A stretch of 64,000 nucleotides of DNA from Chlamydomonas sphaeroides (Eukaryota > Chlorophyta > Chlorophyceae > Chlamydomonadales > Chlamydomonadaceae), in assembly GCA_001662425.1 (NCBI GenBank), contig BDDC01000078.1, positions 43,599-107,598 of the forward strand, given 5' to 3'. A model generated the notes under the pieces. The model was not told the origin of the DNA, ran no database searches, and worked only from the letters and a program-made list of their open reading frames with translations. The first letter of the stretch is position 1. Each line of letters begins with the position of its first letter. Both the position numbers and the translations under genes were made by a program. This document shows positions 47,509-57,622 of the stretch, piece by piece.

Positions 47509-48096
47509 TCATTGCCGCTTGGCGTCGATCGGTGCCGCAGGCCAGGGCCCAAAGATGCCGGCCGCCAGCTGCCTCGGGCCGGCCGCCAGAAGCATGCCGC
47601 CGCCCCACAGGCCGTGCAGCAGCAGGCCTGTGCTGCCCCAGTCGCCGCCGCCGCCCGAGGCCAGCGCCGCCGCGATCACGCCGACGGAGCCGAGATGCTG
47701 CAGCGCGAAGATGGCAGCAGCCAATGGGCTCTGTGCGGCGGGGCGATGTGGGGGTAGAAGGGGGAGGCGGGTGCAGGTGGGTTGGAGGCGGCAGAGGAGG
47801 GCAGGAGCTAGGGGATCTCAAGGATGGGAGCGGTTTTAGGACACGCCCGTGACAGCCTACGAGCGCACCGAGGGCCGCTGTACGCCAATATGTTTGAGGA
47901 AGAGCAAAGACAAGACCAGATGAAAGACGCCGATGCTTCTGGCCATCATTTCAACGTCGGGCCAGCCGCTGCCAGCTGCGGCCGCCATGCGAGGAAATAG
48001 CTTCGCAGGCGAAGCGAGCATCGTGAGGGCCGTAGGCACCTCGAGGAGTAAGTGCGAGGCATAAATGATATCGAGGGCCGAAACCTTAATCTTCAT
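47509..48096 (-). CDS. Small four-helix membrane protein, uncharacterised
   Basis: Two exons on the minus strand, 47884-48096 and 47509-47730, joined in phase 0, 144 residues. Exon 1 starts at MKIKVSALDIIYASHLLLEV and contains two hydrophobic stretches (YASHLLLEVPTALTML and GVFHLVLSLLFLKHIG). Exon 2 adds two more (LAAAIFALQHLGSVGVIAAA and LLLHGLWGGGMLLAAG). The layout of four short helices with a loop after the first pair resembles small DoxX-like or DUF-type membrane proteins, but I do not recognise the family. The codon pattern and clean splice sites (GTACAG donor, CCGCACAG acceptor) support a real gene. It lies between family members E and F on the opposite strand. Localisation and function unknown. 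Confidence 0.72.
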
Positions 48097-49320
48097 TGCT
48101 GTTGCAGGTGTTGCTAGCTGTATAAGCAGTTATGGTATTTGACTGGATGGACTGGTTTTCCTGAGAGTGGAAGAGTGGGCTTGGGAAGGGGGCGCTTACC
48201 AGGGTGCCCAGGGGAGACTCCCCTTGGCGTGCCTTACCCTGCCTCACCCACGTCGTCGGCCCCGTCACCCGCGTTCGCACGCGTGCGCCCTCCTGTTGTC
48301 CGGGTTAGCCCTGCCCACGGCTCTCGCTGAAGCTGCAATAGTCAGCTCGGCGCGCACGTGCCAATACGTGCTTACCTGTGCAGGCAGGGGCAGTCCTTGT
48401 AGGGAGGTGAGGACAAGAACGCGCCTCACAGGACGCCACGCGGCTCCGACCAGAGCGTGGACCGAGCCAGTGGGACTCGGGCGCCAGGGCAGCCTCGAGC
48501 AATGGTCCGACCCGGCAGTCGCGTTGCCAGCAATCAATCAATTGTAGGTCGCCCCGTGCGATGGCGCGGAGCTTGAACGCAGGGAAGACCCTGCTGGACC
48601 CTGCTGGACCCGTGCGCACGACCCTACCCGCTGCCCCAGGCTATGCCCTGCGCAGGCCCCCAGCAAGACACATTCTATACTGCTCGGACTGCCACATTCC
48701 CTGGAACAGAGGAAACGCAACGGCCTGTCACGGGAGATAACTACTCTGTTGCCATCTTCCCCGCACTCCCCCACACGATGACCTTCAGGGGTCTCCCCTG
48801 GTGACCTCTGCCTTGTCCACAACCTGCGAAAGCGGTTGCAAGCAGCTGCTCGATGCGCATCTGCCAGCGTGCACGGTGCGCGCTGCCAGGGTCGCGTTCG
48901 CGTGCTTCACCTTTCTTGTCAGTGCGGACAGACCCGGGGTTCCGTGCCACCAATACACCGCCACCAAGCATTGGCTTGCCACGGTTACACAGCAACATGC
49001 AATGTGTATGCCAATGAGGACGTGTTCTTGCGTTCAGGCTGCGCCGCGGGTTCAAGCAGGCGACGCAATGTGTGCGCGTGTTTGGCTGTGGGCTAGCTAC
49101 TTTGCCGACTACCTTGTTACGTGGCGTAGCAAACACTTGCAACTGCAATTCTGGCTGCGTACCCCAAAACACGATCCTTGTATTGCCGAATCCGTCACGC
49201 GTCAGCGCTACATGTAGCTCAGCTATTCTAACTTTCAGTGATTGTCGACTCTACTAGCCCACAGTGGTGTGTGTTATCGCGGCGCGTGCGAGTCGCATGT
49301 GTTACTTACGTTGAGCGCCA
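48097..49320. other. Divergent intergenic region upstream of gene F
   Basis: About 1.2 kb between the minus-strand membrane-protein start and the first exon of gene F. It must contain both promoters. Nothing specific recognised. Confidence 0.5.
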
Positions 49321-52300
49321 TGACGGCGAGGAATGGGTCCGTCACGGAGTTGGACAGGGAGCGGATGTTGGTGAGCGGCCAGCGCCGTTGTCGAGGGGCA
49401 TGTATCGGGGCATGTCCCGTCAAGGCAGGCACGGGCCCTCTCTCCTCGTCGCACCACGCTCGCCCACCCCCTTCCCCCGCTCCAGGCCCAGATCATGGAG
49501 TCTCATAGCAGCGGCGTCCGCACAGCTGACGACGTCTTAAGGCAAGCCAGCTGGGCGCATACGCAGTGGCACGCGCACGCCGCCGGCAGCAACCCCATCA
49601 CGTACTCACATCCTTTTCCCCCGTGCTGCTCTCTCCCGCCCCTCAGGCAGGCTCGCATCAGCCACGGCAGCACGATGTCATTTCACATCGGAGCCTCAGC
49701 CAAGGCCCCGGCGTCGAAGTGAGGCCTGTTGCCGCGGGGCAGGGCCCAACGCTACTCATCCGCCATTGCATGCTACAGCCCCCCCTTCAAGCACCCCAAG
49801 CCCCATCAAGCCCCCGGTCAAACCCAGTTCCCGCACCGCCGCAGGCCCAGCCTCGTACGGCTGCAGTACGGTGGCCCCATCGTCCGGCCCGCCAGCAACA
49901 GCGGCAGCAGCGCCAGCGGCGGTGGCGCCAACGGCGCCGCGGCGGGCGCTGGCGGCGGTGCCGGCGGCGACGGCGACGGCGAGCTGCCTGCGCTACCGAA
50001 ATCAATCGTGATAAAGCCCGTGCCCAAGTTTGGATCGCTCACTCTGGCGGCGGCGGCGGCGGCGGCGAATGGCTACGAGGCCCCGGCCAAGGCCGGAGCC
50101 GGGCTCGGCGGCAGCGGCGGGCTGGCGTCGAGCCGGCGCGGCGGCGAAGGGGGCGAGGGCGGCGAGGGCGCGGAGCAGCCGGAGGATGGCGAGGGCGGCG
50201 AGGGTCAAGGGGCCAGGTGGAACGTGGCGGCCTTCCCCATGCGCTTCATGTGGGGCGCTGTGCCGCCGGCGCCAGGGGAAGCTGGCGCCGCCGCCGGCAC
50301 GGCAGCCAAGGCGCCGCCGCCGCCGCCGGAGGTGGCTGCGTCCGCGGCCGTCGTCTCGCGGGCCGAGAATGCGAGGCAGGCGGCGCTGCGCGCACGGCAG
50401 CGCCAAGGCGCGGCCGCCGACGCGCGGGCGGCGTCGCCGAGCGGCGCCGCCGCCGCCCGGCCAGACGGTGACGGCGACGCCGCCAGCCGCCGGGAGCGCT
50501 TCCAAGGCCACCTAATGCAGCTGCTGAAGCTGAGCGCCGACGGCGAGGCCGACGGCGCCGCCGAGGGCGCTGCCGGCGCCGGCTCCCCGCGCCGGCCGCC
50601 CAGCGACGGGCCGCCATCAGGCAGCACGCCTCGCAGCGGCGGCAGCCTGACGGCGGGATCCTGGGTGCCGCCGCGGCGAGGCGCCGGCGGGCTGCAGCCA
50701 CCATCGCCGTTGCAGCCGACGCCGCCCCTGCAGAGTCCAGGGCAGTCCTCCGACGGCACGGCGCCGCCGGTGCGGTCTTCGCCCCGACCCGGCGGCGGCG
50801 GCGGAAGCTCCACCGGCAGCCTTCCTGGCCTGCCGTCACCGGGCGCCGCCGCCGCCGCCGCCGCCGCCGCGGGCGGACAAGGTGCCTGGGCAATGTCGCG
50901 AGTACCCTCTGATGGCTGGGGCGCCGAGGCCGCAGCGTCGGAAGCCGCCGGCGCCGGCGCCGGCGGCGGCGGTGGCGCGGTGAGCCGCTCGCCCGCCTCC
51001 GCCAGCGCCGCCGCCGTCAGCGCCGCCGACGGCCGCATGGCGGATCTGGCCCGGGCGATGCGGACGCAGCTGAAGCAGGCACCGCCGCAGGTGCGGGCCT
51101 GCGTGGGCGCGGGTGGGGTGCGGGTGCAGGTGCGGGTGGGGGCGTCGGGGCGTGTGCCCTGTGGCCGCATGCGGCCGCCCGCGAGGGAGCCAAAGACCAG
51201 CACCATACCCGGCCTTGGCGGCTGTTGCAGGGGTGTCGGTGAGTGCACCCCTAGGTTTGCCCACAGCTCCAGCTCATAGCACGCCTTGCCCCGTGACTGG
51301 CCGGCCTCCTCGCCCCGCAGGAGTGGACGGTCAACGGGCAGGCCGCTGCTGCAACAGCCGCAGCCCACGGCTCCGTAGCAGGGGTGGCGGCGCCGCCGGC
51401 GGGCTCCTCGGCGGCAGCCGCCTCGGCCTCGCCGAGCGCGCACCACCCGTCCCACCCGCACTTTGGCAGCGGGTACAGCTACCCGCTCCTGGGAGGTGCA
51501 CAGCACGGGGCAGGAGCGGCCGGCGGCGCCGGCGACGGCGACGGGCCGGCGGCAGCGGGGGCCTCGGCGGCCGCAGGCGCCGGCAGCAGCCTGGCCGCGC
51601 CCCAGGAGGGGGACTCCGTTGCGGGCGGCGGCGAGAGTCCGGGCGCTGGCGCTGGCGCGCAGGTGCGACGCGGCCGCAGCTGCGTGGGTCTTCTTCGCAG
51701 GCCACGGTCGGCCGTGGGGTGGTGCAGCAGCGGTGCCGCTCCCCCTCCCCTCCACGCGCTCCTGCCACGCTTCCCCCGCCCCGCAGGCCGTCCCCGAGGC
51801 CGGGTCCGCGCCCCGCGCCGCCTTGCCGCGCCAGCTGCCCGCCCTCAGCCTGGGCCCCCGCGGCAGCGGCAGCGGCGTCGCCAGCCCGGGCAGCCCCTCC
51901 CCGGGCTCGGCAGCCGCCGGCGCCAGCGGCCCGCTGCGGCCGTACCTGCTGGGGCCGCCGCCGCTGGCGTCGCGAGCAGGCATGCGCCGCGCCTCGGCCT
52001 GCGGCGCCGACGAGCGCCTCCGGCCGCCCGCGCAGCCGCAGCCCGGCGGCCGCAACGGGTTCTCGCAGGCGGCGCCGGCCTCGTCGTGGGACGGCCAGGG
52101 TCGGCCCCTCAGCCCTGGCCAGGGGCTCCATCCCAGCAGCGCCCGCTCCATGCCGACTTCCTCGGCAGGGACGACCGCGGCGGTGCCGGCGGCAGCCGGC
52201 GGCGGTGGCGGCGGCGGTGGCTACTCGAGCTACAGCTTCACTCGCCACGTGGCGGCTGCAGCGCCGCTGCCGCCCGCCGCCACGGCGGCGACGACGTCGG

Positions 52301-53017
52301 CGTCGGGGCTGCCCGCCATGATGATCTCGGCGCTGCAGCCGCGGCGGCCGCCGTCGGATGCGGCGCCGCGGCGGCGGCGGGCGTCGGTGGCTGTCCCTGG
52401 CTATGACCCCTGGCTGGGGGCGCTGGCGTCCAGGGCGGCGGAGGTGGAGGCCGAGGAGGCGGCGGAGGCGGCGGCCGCAGCCGCTGTGGCGGCGGCAGCA
52501 GCAGCCGAGGCCGCCGCTCGCGAGCAGGCCGCGCGTGAGCAGGCGGAGGAGTCGGTGGGGACGCCGAGGTCGTCGATGGGCACGCCGAGGACGTCGCTCA
52601 GCATACCGCGGAATTCGTCAGTAGCCGGGCAGCTGACGCCCCGGTCGCGGGACGCCTCGTTGCTCTCCAGGCCTGGCCAGGGGCAGGGCCAGGGGGCCTC
52701 AGCTGGCGGCGGCGGCGGCGGCAGCGGCATGGTGGTCCGCGGCTCGCCGCCCAGCCCCGGAGAGGGCTCACTCAGCAGCGGCGGCGGCGGTGTCGGTGAC
52801 GGCGGCGGTGGCGGTGACGGCGGCGGTGGCGGCGGCGGGGAGCATGGCAGCGTCATGGGCAGGTGTGGGGGTGCTGGGCGGGCGGGGAGGAGCTGAGGAA
52901 GGGCGGTTGTGTTGGTCCTGTGCTTGTGGCCTGTGCTCGTGTGCCCACCGCTGTTGGCTGCCCGCTGACCCGTTGTGGCGCAGGATGAAGAAGGCCTTCC
53001 ACTTCCTGCGCCCTTGA
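49321..53017 (+). CDS. Gene F: disordered-family paralogue with complete N-terminus and RMKKAF tail
   Basis: Seven exons: 49321-49371, 49486-49541, 49647-49718, 49845-51090, 51321-51662, 51787-52862, 52984-53017; all phases agree, 958 residues. This is the best-resolved member. Exon 1 has 17 codons (MTARNGSVTELDRERML, GTGAGC donor). Exon 2 ends in RTADDVLR at TTAAG followed by GCAAGC, a GC-AG intron. Exon 3 has QARISHGSTMSFHIG and exon 4 starts with KPSLVRLQYGGP. A long Ala/Gly/Ser/Pro-rich region follows, containing RMADLARAMRTQLKQAPPQ, RRRRASVAVPGYDPWLGAL, and an Ala/Glu-rich probable coiled coil (EVEAEEAAEAAAAAAVAAA). Repeated GTPRSS-like sites suggest phosphorylation. The last exon is only 34 nt and encodes the basic tail MKKAFHFLRP, preceded by GR; it matches the end of gene A. 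Function unknown. Confidence 0.85.
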
Positions 53018-53708
53018 CGCGAGCGATGGCCGGACCCGACGACCCGGTGGGGGCTGCAGCGCTCGTGCAGCAGGCCGGCATGCAGCTGCTGCTCATGGCT
53101 CATCAGGCAGACTTGAAGGGAAATTGCAAGGGCTGCGACCGAGGGTGCCTGTGCAGTGTGTACTATGCTGCTGCTCGGTTCTAACCTACGATGAGGGCGT
53201 AGCCCCCCCGCCGTTGCATGGCTTGACGGCAGCCTGCTTGCTTGTTTGGGGCGCCCGTGGCTTGGCTGTGCCCTGTGCGTACCTTGTTGGTGCATTCATC
53301 CTGGCAATTACGACTCCGTGCGCCTCGTACTATGCATGGATGTAGTGGTTAACTGGCTCGTTCGACTTTTGGCAAGACTGCGGAGACGTTGTGGCTTGTG
53401 GGTGGGCGGCCGTTGATATCGTGTTTTGGGCGGGGGCGGGCTGCGTGCCTCGAAGCCAATGGGTGCCGTACAAGCCGGTTCACGAGTAGTATGGCGCCGG
53501 TTCACAGTTATAGTTTGCAATCACTGGCCCACAAGCGCAGGTGTTCGCTGCCACACATGCCAGCACTGAGATTGGACGAACTGTTGCGGACACCGACACA
53601 GCGCTCACCTCAGCCCCCCAAACCCAGTGTCGCTGCAACGGAGAGCAGCACGCGACATCGCACATCGTGCCGACTACTCTGTGCAGCGGTTGGTCCACTC
53701 AGCTCAAA
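53018..53708. other. Intergenic between F and the secreted Cys-rich protein
   Basis: About 690 bp. The left side is presumably the 3' UTR of F, the right side the promoter of the next gene. No coding signal or repeat seen. Confidence 0.5.
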
Positions 53709-56242
53709 ATGGCTATGAAGCTGTCGATGCAGCAGCTCGCGCTCCAGCTCACGGTACTCGCCGCGACATGCATCTTTGCTGTTAAGGCGTCTGGAGGTAT
53801 GGCACGCGCTTCGTTTCGCGTTGAGACCCAGTTTACCACGACATGGCTCCGCCCCTGTTTCGACCCTCTTTCCTCATGCCAGAGTGCGCCCGGCCGGCCA
53901 GGTGGTGCATCTGGGGCGGCCAGACGCTGCTGCAAGCGCACTGTGACGATGACGACACGCTCGACTGGGGTACGTTCGGCAGGCATCCAGGTTCTTCAAA
54001 AATGTGCAACGGACGGCTCGGCCCCGCGCCGAGCACGCCCACGCCTGCACATGTCCGCTGCCCTGCGACCTCGCCGCCCCCCTGCCTCCCGCCCATCCTC
54101 CTACCGCTCCAGTGTGTGTGGGCGACCTCATCGGCGCCTCCGACGACGGCTACCAGGTGGCCTCGGGCCGCGAGCGAGGCGTCATCCGCTCTGTAGCCAA
54201 CTGCTCCGCCGACGACGAGTACACGGGCTGGCCCAGTGCGCCCCTCTCGCACTGCCCGCGCGTGTTTGCAAGTAAGACGGCCGGGGTCTGGACTCCCGCG
54301 GCCCCCGCCCGAAACCACGGCCCCCGATGCCTGCGCCGCAACCCCGCGCTCTAACTTCCCCGCTGCCAATGAAGCAGACGCCCGAGCCCCGCTGTTACCC
54401 CTGCCTCTGGGGCCCCCGCTGCCCGTCGCTGCCCTTCCTTCCCCTTGCGCAGGCCCTTCGCCCCACAACCCCCGCGACCTGGGGTACCACTGCGTGGCAC
54501 TGCCGCCCGGCCACCCCGCACCGGGCGTCCCGCCGGGCTACGGCTACGGTTATGGCTACGGCTACGGATCCGTACCTCAGTACGGCGGCATCGGCAACGC
54601 CGGCTACGAGAACGAGCACCAGGTCTTCCTCACCACGCTGGCCCGCGTGGACCCCCTCACGCTGCTGCCCGAGTGCCTCAGCGTCGACGGCCGCGGCTGC
54701 GCCTGGGGCAGCTGCCGGCTGCTGGAAGCAGCGCCCGCGCCGGAGCGGCCGTCGCGCGTAGTGCTGGGCTCCCTGCAGTGCGGGCGGCCTGGGCTGACGG
54801 GCCTGGCGGCGGCGGTGTGTGCCGTGGCGGGTGAGGCGGGCGGATGCGGCGCTGCGTAGGTGTGTGGGGCACACACTACCTGCCCGTGAAACCTCGCACT
54901 CCCTCCCCGCTCGCCCCTTCCCCCGGCCGTCCATCCATTCCATCCCTCAGGCCGCAGCCTGGCGGCCATGGGCTACACCTGCGTGCACTCGCTGTCGTTC
55001 GGCACCAACCTGCCCGCCCGCGTGGACCCGCTCACCCGGCTGCCCGAGTGCCTCAGCGCCGACGGAGCCAGCTGCGAGTGGGGCGGCTGCGAGCAGCTAA
55101 CCCGTGCGCCGGCAGGGCCAGTGCGCGCCTTCGGCCTGGCCCCGTCCGTGCGGCTGCCGTGCGGAGTCATTGAAGACCCGCCGCGCAGCGCCTGGGCCTG
55201 GGGCTGGGGGCTGGACGTGTGCTACCAGACCATTGGGTGGGCGTCACGGGTGCAGGCGCCGGCCGGTCCGCCGCCGCCGCCGTCGCCCGGGTACGGGTCC
55301 TACGGCGGCCCGCTGCCGCCGGCGCCCTCGCCGGGGCCGCCGCCGGTGCCTGGACCGGTTCCAGGGAGCTCACCCCCTCCGGTCTACCCCGCCAGCTATG
55401 GCTACGGATACATTCCGTTGTCGCCGCCTCCGAGCTACCCGCCGCCGGCCCCTCCGAGCCCGCCGCCGCCGCTGGCCGGCCATCCCTCGGCCCGAGGTGA
55501 GGGCGGGCTGCGCCCCGCGGTGAGGTGAGGTGCGATGTCAAGCCTGATGCCCGCTGCTGGAGTGGGAGAAAGGTTGCGGGGCGGGCGCTGGGGAGGGGAC
55601 TGCGGGAACCCGCTCGCAGGGCCTGTGCAGGGCCCGCGGCTGTCGCAGGGGCGCCGCGCCCCCACACACCGGTACCGGCAGCGGTCTCCGGCCCTGGTGC
55701 AGCATCTTGAGAGACCGTATGCTTTGTCTGGTTCTTGCTGCACGCGCCGTGTCCTTGCCCCAGACCAACGCTGACCGCTCGGTGTCCCTTGCACCACCCC
55801 GCCGTCCGCGCCCGTGGCCCCGCCCCGCCCCGCCAGACTGCGAGCCGCCGGGCCGCTGGTGCGGCCGTGTCGTGGGCTGGACCCGGCTGCGGCTGGACTG
55901 CGACGGCGACGGCCTGCTGGTGGGAGGCAGCGGCAGAGCCGCGGGGCTTGTGCCGAGCCTGTGCTACACCCGCATCTGCAGCGCCACGGCAGCGCGCCAC
56001 CCCAGCCGGGGTCCCACACCCCGTGCCGAGACCACCACAAGGCCGCAACCCTCTGCACCGCGCCCTGCCTCCCTGCCCTGCAGGATGTCGTGTGCCTGGG
56101 CCCGGGCGGGCAGCGCGCCGTGCTGAGCTCCCGCGCCGGCTGCAGCGCCGACCCACGGTACACCGGCTGGCCGGATGCGGGCGACGCGGCGTGCCCGGCG
56201 CTCTTCCGGGGCGGGCGCGGTCCCCGGGGCGCGAGGCCCTAG
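53709..56242 (+). CDS. Secreted Cys-rich, Pro-rich (cell-wall type) protein with duplicated modules
   Basis: Exons 53709-53796, 53883-53969, 54113-54271, 54453-54830, 54951-55496, 55837-about 55949, 56084-56242; phases agree, except that the donor of the sixth exon is uncertain. The N-terminus is a signal peptide (MAMKLSMQQLALQLTVLAAT ...). Module order is A-B-B'-Pro-rich-A'. A: CARPARWC ... NCSADDEYTGWP; A': CEPPGRWC ... GCSADPRYTGWP. B: ARVDPLTLLPECLSVDGRGC; B': ARVDPLTRLPECLSADGASC. A GYGYGYGYGYGS stretch precedes module B, and a PPPPPSPG / PSPPPPLA-rich stretch, typical of hydroxyproline-rich algal wall glycoproteins, lies between B' and A'. Cys spacing suggests disulfide-bonded extracellular domains. 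The family is not recognised by name; a pherophorin-like or extracellular-matrix role is inference. Confidence 0.8.
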
Positions 56243-56514
56243 CTGGGAGCGGCCCCAGGAGCGCTCCGAGGCCCCGGGGGACGGCAGCCGGCGGTGGCCG
56301 GACGCACGTCGGTGATGCTGGGCGTGGCGGGCGAGCATGGCTATGAGAGCACGGCAATAAGAATTGATGAGGATGGGGCACCGCGACAAGAATGGAGCTC
56401 AGTGGCGAGCATCATCTGGTACATACCGGTACATGGTGAGGTACATGGTGAGGTACATGGGCAGCGAGGCGGGCGCAAGGGCGCAGTGGCATGGTGGCAT
56501 GGTGGCGATGCCCG

Positions 56515-56583
<69 letters not shown>

Positions 56584-57622
56584 CGGGGCCCCGCGTCGCA
56601 TTGACCCGGGCGAGACGCATCCCGGGCATCGGCAGAGCTTGTGGAGCAGGTGGTGCCGTCGCTACCGGCATAAGTGCACGGGGCGAGCAGTCGTGTCAGG
56701 CAGGCTGAGGGCATCTGGTGCGGCTGCATGGGCATGGGGCCGGTCGCGTGCTGGTCATAGTGTAGGCATGCGTTTGTTGGATGCCGTCATCGGTTGAGTT
56801 TCAGTTGCTGCTCAGATAGGGCTAGCCAAATCCCCTTGCATGCTGCTTTTGAGCACTGTACATATATAGAGTTGGATATCTATGGAGTTGCATCGCAGTG
56901 ATGACTTTAGGGAACAGGCGCTTTGTGGGATTGATGTGCAGGTGTGGGATGCAAGCGTTGAAAGCGCTGGGCTTCCTGGTTCCTGCTCCCGCCGCCCTCA
57001 ACCTCACAACGAACCATCACACGACCTGGACCCCGCCGCACCGCACCGCACGTTGCCATACCGTGCCCAATGCCTGAACCCGCCCGCCCCCAGGGTCCCT
57101 GCCCCCCAGCGCCGGTCGGCCCCCCAGTCAGTTCACGCAGCACAACTCCTGTACCGCTCACATCACACGTCTTGCACCCTGGCGCCGTAGCCATGCAGCC
57201 GGCCTGGCGGCACGCATCGATCCACTGCCTTGCGACAACTTGTGGCGCTGGGCAACGCCCGCCGCATCCGCGTGTGGTGAACCTGCTCGCCTGCGCACGA
57301 CATGTGGCAACCTGCAACTCCAGCACGCGCGCGCACTCCACACAACATGCAGCCATGCCCTGTGCGCATGTGCCCTGCTTGCTTGCACCTGCCTGCTGCC
57401 CCGCCACCCGTCTCAACCTGCGCCACCGCAGGCGGTGCCGTAACGGCCTTAGTACCCGCCTTAGTACCCGCCTCAGTACCCGCCTCAGTGCCCTCAGCCC
57501 ACAGCCGAGCCTGCAACCGCCCATTGAAGCAACCTTGCAGGCCAGCCCTCTCCCAGGCACCCAGCCCCCTTCCCAGCGCTCCCTGCCTCGTTGCCCGGCC
57601 GCCCACGGCCGTGCTGTTCCCC
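56243..57622. other. Intergenic between convergent genes
   Basis: About 1.4 kb between the stop of the secreted protein (plus) and the stop of the BTB gene (minus). It contains the GGGCAT repeat and an AT-rich patch near 56860-56880. No gene recognised. Confidence 0.5.
56515..56583 (+). repeat. ATGGGC hexanucleotide microsatellite
   Basis: About eleven perfect tandem copies of ATGGGC, preceded by shorter GGTACATGGTGA repeats near 56428-56462. It would read as an M-G, W-A or H-A repeat on either strand, so the open frames here are repeat artefacts. Confidence 0.92.

Noticed and set aside
50205..52151. A 648-codon minus-strand open frame opposite gene F
   Set aside because: Shadow of a GC-rich coding strand: no splice logic, no motif, Arg/Ala/Pro bias. 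The plus strand has seven phase-consistent exons.
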